A stretch of DNA of 6,884 nt, taken from positions 1 through 6,884 of the forward strand of contig WTBX01000209.1 of assembly GCA_013138855.1 (NCBI GenBank). Direction: 5' to 3'. The notes under the pieces are model-generated. The model was not told where the DNA came from and searched no databases. It worked only from the letters and a program-made list of their open reading frames with translations. Position numbers and translations under genes: made by a program. Below are positions 1 to 6,118 of the stretch, piece after piece. The DNA comes from Methylococcaceae bacterium (GTDB lineage: Bacteria; Pseudomonadota; Gammaproteobacteria; Methylococcales; Methylomonadaceae). Position 1 is the first letter of the stretch, and the number at the start of each line of letters is the position of its first letter.

Positions 1-48
1 GCTCATGCGCGTTCGGCTGAATATCGGATTAAGACTAAACAGTCTTAG
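1..48 (+). CDS. 3' end of an unidentified gene (partial)
   Basis: Reading frame 1 is open from the window edge to a TAG at 46-48 and encodes the tail AHARSAEYRIKTKQS. The basic, Arg/Lys-rich ending looks like a real protein C-terminus, and a terminator-like hairpin overlaps the stop. The ARSA...R pattern is loosely like the end of the 16S rRNA methyltransferase RsmH, but 15 residues are far too few to name a gene. One other + frame also stays open for a similar distance, so even the coding call is tentative. If real, the gene converges on epmB. Confidence 0.35.
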   Translation, partial: AHARSAEYRIKTKQS

Positions 49-54
49 GTTTTT
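30..54 (+). terminator. Possible intrinsic terminator, weak
   Basis: TAAGACT (30-36) pairs perfectly with AGTCTTA (41-47) across the loop AAAC, and the stem is followed by GG and five T (50-54). This is the layout of a rho-independent terminator for a + strand transcript from the left. The stem is short and AT-rich, so it would be weak. It overlaps the TAG stop of the putative upstream gene. Confidence 0.4.
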
Positions 55-116
55 ACCATGAAGCGCATGAAGAACATGAAGGTTTTAACTTCATGTTCTT
101 CATGCGCTTCATGGTA
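54..116. repeat. Perfect 28-bp-arm hairpin made of 9-nt repeats
   Basis: Positions 54-81 are the exact reverse complement of 89-116, with a 7-nt loop (GTTTTAA, 82-88). Each arm carries three copies of a 7-nt core at 9-nt spacing: CATGAAG at 57, 66 and 75 on the left, and CTTCATG at 89, 98 and 107 on the right. Neither strand has a U-tract after the stem, so it is not a classical terminator. It lies between two converging gene ends, a usual place for dispersed palindromic repeats (REP- or BIME-like). It could also act as a bidirectional transcript-end stabiliser. The structure is certain; its role is not. Confidence 0.85.
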
Positions 117-150
117 TATAAAGAAGATTATCTATCAGCTTCAAAGTATT

Positions 151-333
151 ATTTAAACTGGAGAGTCAAAAGTTCTCGAAGAATTTTTAGTTTAAATAAA
201 CCTTAAACTCTCTAAGTTATTGAAATTATGGAGTTATTATAAAATCACCTATCCATTCTAATGAATTTGAAATGATTTTTAAATATTAATAATTTCAATG
301 GGTTACGAGAACTTTTAACTCTCAATATTTAAA
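151..333. repeat. Nested inverted repeats in AT-rich gap downstream of epmB
   Basis: GAGAGTCAAAAGTTCTCG (161-178) matches the reverse complement of 306-323 at 17 of 18 positions, and the similarity continues outward through a shared TTTAAA with a one-base gap. Inside it, ATTGAAATTAT (219-229) pairs perfectly with 289-299. A further local pair is ATTTAAACT (151-159) with AGTTTAAAT (189-197). The right arm reaches the epmB stop codon (329-331). No open frame of note lies within. It may be an old MITE-like element or a transcript-end structure; no target duplication was found. Confidence 0.55.
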
Positions 334-1318
334 AAACAACCGTTTTTCCATTCGCTCCAGCTTCTTCTTGCACCAATTTAGGCACTAAATACCCTGATAA
401 ACGTGCTCGTACTTGTTCCATTAATGACAACGCCTCAGCTCTCGACACTTCAAAATGTGCTGTTCCCTGTGCTTTATCAAGCAAATGCAGGTAATACGGC
501 ATCACACCTATTTCAAAAAGCCTTTCACTTAAACGGCAAAGTTCTACAACATTGTCATTAATATCTTTTAATAAAACGCTTTGGTTTAAAAGCTTAATCC
601 CCGCTAATTGCATCATCTGACAAACCTCACTCACTTCATAACTTAATTCATTCGCATGATTACAATGAACCACCATAATGATTTGTTTATTCGATTGTGT
701 AAGTGCGTCAATTAAGCCTTTATTTATTCTAGCAGGTAAAACAATAGGCAGGCGGCTATGAATCCTAATGCGTTTTAAATGTGGAATTTGATTAAAAGCA
801 CTAATAAGTTCGGCTAATTTATTATCTGATAATAATAAAGGGTCGCCGCCGCTTAAAATGACCTCTTTAATTTCATGATGATTTTGTAAATAGGCAAGCG
901 CGTTTTGCTGTTTTTGTTTGCTGAGTTGATAGTCGTTATAAGGAAAATTGCGTCTAAAACAATAACGACAATGAATCGCACAACTGCCTGTATTAATAAG
1001 TAAGGCGCGTCCATGATATTTATGAATCACCCCCGTTTCAGTCATCGCGTTTAAATCACCGACTGGGTCATCACTAAAGCCTGCAACGGTTTGTAACTCA
1101 GCGTTAATAGGTAAAACTTGTTTTAATAAGGGATCATTAGGGTTGCCTTTTTCCATATTCTCAACAAAGCTTTTAGGAACACGCAGCGGAAAATTTTGTT
1201 GAGCCTGAATCGAGCCAATATCAATAGTATTAAGTTCTAAATAATCACAAAGTTCGGGAATAGATTTAAAAGCATCTCTAAGTTGATGTTGCCAAGTATT
1301 ATTTTGAAGTTTTATCAA
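329..1318 (-). CDS. epmB: EF-P (R)-beta-lysylation protein EpmB, lysine 2,3-aminomutase family
   Basis: This radical SAM, PLP-dependent enzyme converts L-alpha-lysine to (R)-beta-lysine, which EpmA attaches to EF-P. The protein is 329 residues, close to the 342 of E. coli EpmB. The iron-sulfur motif CxxxCxxC is at Cys113, Cys117 and Cys120, followed by RRNFPY. The SAM-binding GGDP is at 157-160, HSRLPIV at 187-193, and YYLHLLDKAQGTAHF at 275-289. Lys325 in the GANGK tail aligns with the PLP lysine of lysine 2,3-aminomutase (inference). The start is TTG (1316-1318): no ATG lies upstream in frame before a stop, and the next Met is residue 55. No good Shine-Dalgarno is visible. It is divergent from efp-epmA, with a MITE-like element in the gap, only 10 bases of other sequence separating its start from the target duplication. 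Confidence 0.95.
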   Translation of the reverse strand: MIKLQNNTWQHQLRDAFKSIPELCDYLELNTIDIGSIQAQQNFPLRVPKSFVENMEKGNPNDPLLKQVLPINAELQTVAGFSDDPVGDLNAMTETGVIHKYHGRALLINTGSCAIHCRYCFRRNFPYNDYQLSKQKQQNALAYLQNHHEIKEVILSGGDPLLLSDNKLAELISAFNQIPHLKRIRIHSRLPIVLPARINKGLIDALTQSNKQIIMVVHCNHANELSYEVSEVCQMMQLAGIKLLNQSVLLKDINDNVVELCRLSERLFEIGVMPYYLHLLDKAQGTAHFEVSRAEALSLMEQVRARLSGYLVPKLVQEEAGANGKTVVF

Positions 1319-1328
1319 GATTTTATAG

Positions 1329-1336
1329 GGTTTTAG
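1329..1336 (+). repeat. Left target-site duplication GGTTTTAG
   Basis: GGTTTTAG directly precedes the left terminal repeat of the 1337-1479 element and recurs, identical and in the same orientation, just after the right terminal repeat. An 8-bp duplication is used by several transposase families (IS66, ISL3, ISAs1 and others), so it does not name one. Confidence 0.75.
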
Positions 1337-1479
1337 GTATCTACTTTAAAAAGCAGGGAAAGGCGTAAACGGAGGCGCGGCTTTAGTCGCGCAGAGTGTG
1401 TGTTCTACGGTTTTGAGCAATTACGACTCGTGCGCGACTAAAGTCGCGTTTCCAACACCCTGAAATTTAAAGTAGATAC
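1337..1479. mobile_element. MITE-like element, 143 bp, with terminal inverted repeats
   Basis: GTATCTACTTTAAA (1337-1350) is the exact inverted repeat of 1466-1479. After three mismatches the match resumes with CAGGG (1354-1358 against 1458-1462), so the ends agree at 19 of 22 positions. Inside are two hairpins related to each other as inverted copies. The left one, 1375-1392, has a 7-bp stem with one G-T pair and loop TTTA. The right one, 1433-1448, is CGCGAC-TAAA-GTCGCG. The element encodes no protein and is more GC-rich than its surroundings in the hairpin parts. It is flanked by a perfect 8-bp direct repeat. These are the marks of a non-autonomous element moved by a transposase encoded elsewhere; I cannot identify that family. 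It sits between divergent epmB and efp. Confidence 0.8.
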
Positions 1480-1487
1480 GGTTTTAG
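1480..1487 (+). repeat. Right target-site duplication GGTTTTAG
   Basis: This is the second copy of the 8-bp duplication flanking the MITE-like element. Joining 1336 to 1488 rebuilds a plausible empty site, giving an ancestral epmB-efp gap of 84 bp. The proposed efp -35 box starts at the very next base. Confidence 0.75.
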
Positions 1488-1516
1488 TTTATATCATTAG
1501 TCAGCTCCATTATAAT
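1488..1516 (+). promoter_or_regulatory. Putative sigma-70 promoter of efp-epmA
   Basis: A perfect -10 box TATAAT (1511-1516) lies 17 bp downstream of TTTATA (1488-1493), a 4 of 6 match to the -35 consensus. Transcription would begin near 1523, giving a leader of about 30 nt before the efp ATG. The -10 is embedded in a perfect 12-bp palindrome, CCATTATAATGG (1507-1518), so a TATAAT also reads leftward on the other strand. Confidence 0.65.
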
Positions 1517-1553
1517 GGTCGGTTAAATTTTTTGTTTGTTTTACGGGAAAAAA

Positions 1554-2123
1554 ATGGCTAGATATAGCACGAATGAATTTAAAGCTGGATTAAAAATCAT
1601 GATTGATGCAGACCCTTGCGCAATTATTGAGAATGAATTTATCAAACCAGGTAAAGGTCAAGCATTTAGCCGCGTTAAGATTAGAAATCTTAAAACAGGG
1701 CGTGTTATAGAGCGAACCTTTAAATCGGGCGAATCGGTTGACGGTGCGGATGTTGTTGAATTAGATATGCAGTATTTATATTCTGATGGTCAATTTTGGC
1801 ATTTTATGGTTCCTGATACCTTTGAGCAGTATCAAGCGGATGAAAATGCGGTTATTGATTCAATGAAGTGGTTAAAAGATCAAGATATTTGTACCATGAC
1901 CTTATGGAATGATGCACCTTTATCAATTACGCCCCCTAATTTTGTTGAGTTGACGGTGACCGACACAGATCCAGGTTTGAAAGGTGATACCTCTGGCGGT
2001 GGTGGTAAACCTGCAACCTTAGAAACAGGTGCAGTCGTGCGTGTGCCTTTATTCGTGCAAATCGGTGAATTACTTAAAATCGATACGCGTAGCGGTGAAT
2101 ATGTTTCGCGTGCTAAAGAATAG
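1554..2123 (+). CDS. efp: Elongation factor P
   Basis: EF-P binds ribosomes stalled at consecutive prolines and promotes peptide bond formation. From ATG 1554 the protein is 189 residues (E. coli has 188) and begins MARYSTNEFKAGLKIM, the family's N-terminus. The modified lysine is Lys34 in the loop KPGKGQAF (31-38), the beta-lysylation site used by EpmA and EpmB. The three expected beta domains fit roughly 1-65, 66-128 and 129-189, and the C-terminal signature GDT...KPATLETGA...VPLFV is present near 150-175. An in-frame TTG at 1536 would add six residues not seen in the family. ATG 1554 also has a GGGA Shine-Dalgarno core (1545-1548) with a 5-nt gap. The stop shares one base with the GTG of epmA, so the two are almost surely co-translated. 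Confidence 0.97.
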   Translation: MARYSTNEFKAGLKIMIDADPCAIIENEFIKPGKGQAFSRVKIRNLKTGRVIERTFKSGESVDGADVVELDMQYLYSDGQFWHFMVPDTFEQYQADENAVIDSMKWLKDQDICTMTLWNDAPLSITPPNFVELTVTDTDPGLKGDTSGGGGKPATLETGAVVRVPLFVQIGELLKIDTRSGEYVSRAKE

Positions 2124-3094
2124 TGACCGAAGTTGTATGGCAGCCTAGTTGTGAGTTAGAACAATTACAACAACGGGCAAAAATGCTGACGTTAATACGG
2201 CGTTTTTTTTCAGAACGTGATGTTTTGGAAGTTGAAACGCCGTTATTATCTCAAGCAACAGGCACTGAACCGCAATTAGATTTTTTTAGTAGCGAATATC
2301 ATCGTCACCCTGAATCACAAACACTGTTCTTACAAACCTCGCCAGAATTTGCAATGAAACGCTTATTAGCAGCGGGAAGTGGCTCTATTTATCAGATTTG
2401 TAAAGCTTTTAGAAACGGTGAGTCAGGACGTTTTCATAACCCTGAATTTACAATTTTAGAATGGTATCGCGTCGATTTTAATTTGCAGAAATTGATGAAT
2501 GAAGTTGCCGAATTACTCAGTGCAGTATTGTCAATAAGTTCTGTTAAAAAAATAAGCTATAGCGAATTATTTTTTCAGAAAACAGGCTTAAATGCGTTGG
2601 AATATTCCCCTAAAACGTATCAAGCCTATGCTTTATCTCAAAACATTCCTGATGCGGTTACATTGTGTGAAGACAATCATGATTTATGGTTAGATTTTAT
2701 TTTCAGTCATAAGATTCAAGCAACTTTATCTGAAAATAGCATTTATTTAGTTTATGGTTATCCTGCTTCTCAAGCTTCCTTAGCTAGAATTAATATTGAT
2801 AATCCCGCGATTGCAGATAGGTTTGAGGTTTTTGTTAACGGTATAGAGTTAGCAAATGGTTTCTTTGAATTGGCTAATGCAACAGAACAAGCCTCACGTT
2901 TTGAACAGGAAATTAACTTTAGGCGAGAAAATAAGCGGCCTTCTGTCGTCAAAGATTCTCGCTTTTTAGCCGCATTAAACGCAGGTCTTCCTGATTGTTC
3001 TGGTGTGGCAATAGGACTAGATAGTTTATTAATGTTATTAACAGCAAGCTCTACGATTGATGATGTCATCGCTTTTCCTGTGAACCGCGCTTAA
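2123..3094 (+). CDS. epmA: EF-P--(R)-beta-lysine ligase EpmA (GenX/PoxA/YjeA), with altered motif 3
   Basis: This paralogue of the class II lysyl-tRNA synthetase catalytic domain activates (R)-beta-lysine as an adenylate and transfers it to Lys34 of EF-P. It is 323 residues against 325 in E. coli and lacks a tRNA anticodon-binding domain. Motif 1 lies around 33-48 (VLEVETPLLSQATGTE). Motif 2 is at 96-115 (FRNGESGRFHNPEF, then TILEWY). The amino-acid pocket segment GIELANGFFELAN is at 240-252. Motif 3 is at 294-305, GVAIGLDSLLML, where Ser301 (AGT, 3023-3025) replaces the arginine found in E. coli EpmA (GVDRLVML) and nearly all class II synthetases. All else looks intact, including the C-terminus VIAFPVNRA. 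The GTG start overlaps the efp stop by one base and gives the expected N-terminus WQPS. Confidence 0.93.
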   Translation: MTEVVWQPSCELEQLQQRAKMLTLIRRFFSERDVLEVETPLLSQATGTEPQLDFFSSEYHRHPESQTLFLQTSPEFAMKRLLAAGSGSIYQICKAFRNGESGRFHNPEFTILEWYRVDFNLQKLMNEVAELLSAVLSISSVKKISYSELFFQKTGLNALEYSPKTYQAYALSQNIPDAVTLCEDNHDLWLDFIFSHKIQATLSENSIYLVYGYPASQASLARINIDNPAIADRFEVFVNGIELANGFFELANATEQASRFEQEINFRRENKRPSVVKDSRFLAALNAGLPDCSGVAIGLDSLLMLLTASSTIDDVIAFPVNRA

Positions 3095-3114
3095 AGTAAA
3101 TTGATGTTGCTTGT

Positions 3115-3141
3115 TTGATAAAATAAAGAGCGTGATATAAT
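3115..3141 (+). promoter_or_regulatory. Putative bamA promoter
   Basis: A perfect TATAAT is at 3136-3141. The best -35 match is TTGATA (3115-3120), with a short 15-bp spacer; TTGTTT (3111-3116) would give 19 bp. Initiation is expected near 3148-3149, leaving a leader of about 29 nt before the GTG proposed for bamA. I see no hairpin terminator between epmA and this site, so read-through from efp-epmA is also possible. Confidence 0.5.
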
Positions 3142-3176
3142 CCGCATCATGCTTGTCTTCCCATCTTGGTAATTTT

Positions 3177-5462
3177 GTGAAATATTCTATAGTCCCCCCT
3201 TTATTAGTTGCATCACTACTTGCATCACCTGTTGCCTACAGTGCAGAAAGCTTTATCGTCGAAGACATACAAGTTAACGGTTTACAAAGAACACCCGTTG
3301 GAACGGTCTATGATTATTTAAAAGATGTACCTGTCAAAAAAGGTGAAGAATTTTCACTCGATAATGTTGGTAGAGCGATTCGTGCATTATTTAAAACGGG
3401 TTTTTTCAAAGACGTTTCACTTGAACGACAAGGTTCAACCTTAGTAGTTAATGTTAGAGAATATCCGTCAATTGCTAAAATAATTTTTGAAGGTAATGAA
3501 GATTTAAAAACCGAAGAATTGACAAAAGCCATGCAAGCGGTGGGTTTGTCAGAGGGCAAGGTTTTTAATCCGCAAATGCTTGATAAAGTTGAGCAAGAAT
3601 TAAGGCGACAATATTTTAGCCAAGGAAAATATGGGGTTAAAATTGAAACTAAAGTCGCTAATTTAACGCGTAACCGTGTCGGGATTCACATTGATATTGC
3701 CGAAGGTAAAGCAGCGACCATTAAGCAAATTAATCTTGTCGGTAATCACAGTTTTGAAACAGACGAATTGCTAAAAAACTTTGAAATGAGTACCACAGGT
3801 TTATTATCGTTTTATACCAAAGACGATCAATATTCCAAACAAAAATTATCGGCTGATTTAGAGCGTTTACGTTCTTATTATTTAGATCGAGGCTATATCA
3901 ATTTTAATATTGAATCTTCGCAAATTTCATTAACACCCGATAAAAAAGAAATTTATGTCACCGTTAATATTAAAGAAGGCGATATTTTCACCCTTAATAA
4001 AGTCAAATTAGCGGGTAATCTGATTGTTGATCCTGAAGAATTAATTAAATTAGTCAATGTAGGGCCTGGCGAAATTTTTTCACGTAAAAATGCGACAGCA
4101 ACCTCTAAAAATATTTCTGAACGACTAGGTGATGAAGGCTATGTCTTCGCTAACATCAATATGGTGCCAGAAATTGATGATGATAATAAAACCGTTGCCA
4201 TGACGTTTTTTGTTGATCCTGGTAAACGCATTTATGTACGTCAAATTAATATCAAAGGCAATAGCAAAACGCGTGATGAAGTCATTCGTCGCGAAATGCG
4301 CCAAATGGAATCTAGCTGGGCATCCACTAAAAAAATTGAACGTTCTAAAACACGATTAGAACGCTTAGGTTATTTTGAAACAGTTGATGTAGAAACACCG
4401 TCTGTTGTAGGCTCTGCCGATCAAATTGATGTTAATTATAGTGTCACGGAAAAGGCCTCAGGAAACCTATCAGCAGGGGTCGGTTTTTCACAAACTAGCG
4501 GTATTATTTTTAATGCCAATGTTTCTCAAGACAATATCTTTGGCTCTGGTAAACGCTTAAATCTCGCTTTTAATAATAGTGATGTCAGCACTCAATACCG
4601 ATTTGGCTATTTTGACCCTTACTTCACTTTAGATGGTGTGAGCTTAGGCTATGATATAGGTTATAGAGCGAGAGATGCCGAAGAAGCGAATATTGCGAAT
4701 TATTCTACCGATGTATTTAATACAGGCTTAAATTTTGGACTGCCATTAAATGAGCATGACAGATTACGTTTTAATATTGATTTTAGACATACGAAACTAA
4801 CCGCCTCTACGTTTTCATCCACTGAAATTTCTGACTTTGTTGAAGCAAATGGTGATAAATATTTAACGTTATCACTGTCTATCGGTTGGACGCATGACAC
4901 CTTGAATAGAGCCATTTTCCCTACCGAAGGCGGACAACAACGACTTTCTGCATTAGCCACAGTTCCTAAAAGTGATTTAGAATATTATAAAGTCACCTAC
5001 AAACATCAACATTTTTTCCCATTGACTCAAAACTTTACCTTTAGATTAAATGGAGAACTTGCTTACGGTGATGGCTATGGTGATATTAAAGACCTGCCTT
5101 TTTTTGAACATTACTATGCGGGCGGTGTCCGTTCAGTACGGGGTTTTGATGATAATACTTTAGGCCCTAGAGACTCAAGAAATGATCCCTTTGGTGGTTC
5201 AAGTAAAATCGTAGGTTCGGCAGAATTATTATTTCCTGTGCCTTTCATAGAAGATTTAAATTCCGTCAGGCTGGGTGCTTTTTTTGATGCAGGCACAGTG
5301 AGTGATGGTTTCACCGTCAATGATATGAAATACTCTGTCGGATTATCAGGTGAATGGCTATCCCCTTTTGGTGCATTATCTGTCAGCGTCGCAAAACCAC
5401 TAAATGTTGGTGATAATGACGAAGAACAAGTCTTTCAATTTTCTTTTGGCTCAGGATTTTAA
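3177..5462 (+). CDS. bamA: Outer membrane protein assembly factor BamA (Omp85)
   Basis: BamA is the barrel subunit of the BAM complex, which folds and inserts beta-barrel proteins into the outer membrane. From GTG 3177 it has 761 residues (E. coli 810). A signal peptide, MKYSIVPPLLVASLLASPVA, ends near Ala23. Five POTRA domains follow at about 24-95, 96-176, 178-267, 268-348 and 349-426, several opening with a recurring I..I...GN pattern. The 16-strand barrel spans about 428-761. The loop 6 motif VRGF is at 654-657, and the chain ends in a beta-signal (VFQFSFGSGF) with terminal Phe. The only other standard in-frame start after the stop at 3138-3140 is TTG 3153, which adds eight residues before the signal peptide and would sit almost at the transcript start. 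GTG is preferred, though its Shine-Dalgarno is poor. Confidence 0.95.
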   Translation: MKYSIVPPLLVASLLASPVAYSAESFIVEDIQVNGLQRTPVGTVYDYLKDVPVKKGEEFSLDNVGRAIRALFKTGFFKDVSLERQGSTLVVNVREYPSIAKIIFEGNEDLKTEELTKAMQAVGLSEGKVFNPQMLDKVEQELRRQYFSQGKYGVKIETKVANLTRNRVGIHIDIAEGKAATIKQINLVGNHSFETDELLKNFEMSTTGLLSFYTKDDQYSKQKLSADLERLRSYYLDRGYINFNIESSQISLTPDKKEIYVTVNIKEGDIFTLNKVKLAGNLIVDPEELIKLVNVGPGEIFSRKNATATSKNISERLGDEGYVFANINMVPEIDDDNKTVAMTFFVDPGKRIYVRQINIKGNSKTRDEVIRREMRQMESSWASTKKIERSKTRLERLGYFETVDVETPSVVGSADQIDVNYSVTEKASGNLSAGVGFSQTSGIIFNANVSQDNIFGSGKRLNLAFNNSDVSTQYRFGYFDPYFTLDGVSLGYDIGYRARDAEEANIANYSTDVFNTGLNFGLPLNEHDRLRFNIDFRHTKLTASTFSSTEISDFVEANGDKYLTLSLSIGWTHDTLNRAIFPTEGGQQRLSALATVPKSDLEYYKVTYKHQHFFPLTQNFTFRLNGELAYGDGYGDIKDLPFFEHYYAGGVRSVRGFDDNTLGPRDSRNDPFGGSSKIVGSAELLFPVPFIEDLNSVRLGAFFDAGTVSDGFTVNDMKYSVGLSGEWLSPFGALSVSVAKPLNVGDNDEEQVFQFSFGSGF

Positions 5463-5494
5463 AGCAGTCCTTTTCCTTAATCCTCTTTTTCCCC

Positions 5495-5500
5495 TATAAT
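5495..5500 (+). promoter_or_regulatory. Candidate -10 box upstream of skp
   Basis: A TATAAT hexamer lies in the 107-nt bamA-skp gap. Sequence at -35 distance is a pyrimidine tract (TTTCCT or TTCCTT) with little match to consensus, so it would need an activator or be weak. There is no hairpin terminator after bamA, so skp is likely also read from bamA. Confidence 0.35.
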
Positions 5501-5512
5501 TAACTGTTACCC

Positions 5513-5541
5513 TTACGAATTTCGTAAATGCTATTTCGTAA
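5513..5541. promoter_or_regulatory. Palindrome plus third half-site before skp, possible operator
   Basis: TTACGAA (5513-5519) and TTCGTAA (5521-5527) form a perfect 7-bp inverted repeat around one base, and TTCGTAA recurs at 5535-5541, fourteen bases downstream of the second arm. The group lies just after the expected start from the TATAAT at 5495. It could be a repressor operator or a small leader hairpin (TTACGA-ATT-TCGTAA). I do not recognise the binding protein. Confidence 0.4.
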
Positions 5542-5569
5542 AATTTAAAACACTGGAGATTTTTTAATC

Positions 5570-6064
5570 ATGAAAAGTAAAATAGCGTTGTTTTTCGCAT
5601 TAATGTTCGTCGTCAATATTAGCTACGCTGAATTAAAAATAGGCTTTGTTAATGTTGCTAAAGTTTTAGAAAAAGCCCCTCAAGCAGAACAAGCTAAAAA
5701 ACGTCTGGAGCAGGAATTTTCTCCACGCGATAAGCAATTAGCATCACAAATAAACGACATCAAGGGGCTGGAAGAAAAATTAACCAAAGATGCTAGCGTT
5801 ATGAGTGAATCTAAAAGACGTAACCTTGAAAAAGACATTATCGCTAAAAAAAGAGAAGCTAAACGCGCTCAACAAGAATTTGGTGAAGACTTTAACTTAC
5901 GTCGTAATGAAGAGTTAGGAAAATTACAAAAACGTATTATCGAAGCGATTAAAGAAATTGCTAAAGAAGATGATTATGATTTATTGTTAACAGATGGTGT
6001 TATTCATGCCGCAGATGAGCTTGATGTCACTTCTCGCGTTCAAGAAAAATTAAATAACTTCTAA
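5570..6064 (+). CDS. skp: Periplasmic chaperone Skp (OmpH family)
   Basis: Skp is a trimeric, jellyfish-shaped periplasmic chaperone that holds unfolded outer-membrane proteins on their way to BamA. The protein has 164 residues (E. coli 161). A signal peptide, MKSKIALFFALMFVVNISYA, precedes a mature start ELKIGFVN typical of the family. A highly charged coiled coil rich in Lys, Glu and Gln covers about 40-130 and forms the tentacles. The C-terminal trimerisation strand follows (YDLLLTDGVIHAADELDVT, 136-154). The ATG at 5570 has a GGAG Shine-Dalgarno (5555-5558), though the 11-nt gap is long. Position directly after bamA is the conserved one. The usual next gene, lpxD, is absent. Confidence 0.95.
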   Translation: MKSKIALFFALMFVVNISYAELKIGFVNVAKVLEKAPQAEQAKKRLEQEFSPRDKQLASQINDIKGLEEKLTKDASVMSESKRRNLEKDIIAKKREAKRAQQEFGEDFNLRRNEELGKLQKRIIEAIKEIAKEDDYDLLLTDGVIHAADELDVTSRVQEKLNNF

Positions 6065-6118
6065 GTATTAACATAATTTAGATAACATTCACTTAAAGGT
6101 TTAGCAAATACATAGCAT

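Noticed and set aside
54..116. The long hairpin as a classical rho-independent terminator
   Set aside because: The stem is followed by TATAAAG on one strand and AAAACC on the other, so the required U-run is missing.
1375..1448. The two GC-rich hairpins as a terminator pair or CRISPR-like repeats
   Set aside because: There are only two, inverted, unevenly matched copies and no regular spacers. They are better explained as internal parts of the 143-bp element, and no U-tract follows the left one.
1536..1553. Upstream TTG giving a six-residue longer EF-P
   Set aside because: The added residues MFYGKK are not part of the family's N-terminus, and ATG 1554 has a well-placed GGGA and gives the canonical start with the modified lysine at position 34.
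2770..3069. Open frame on the - strand inside epmA
   Set aside because: It is antisense to conserved EpmA sequence, including the pocket segment and motif 3, and has no visible ribosome site or domain.
3153..3176. TTG 3153 as the start of BamA
   Set aside because: It lies only about five bases after the expected transcript start and has no ribosome site, and it adds a non-hydrophobic stretch before a complete signal peptide. GTG 3177 fits better, though TTG cannot be excluded.
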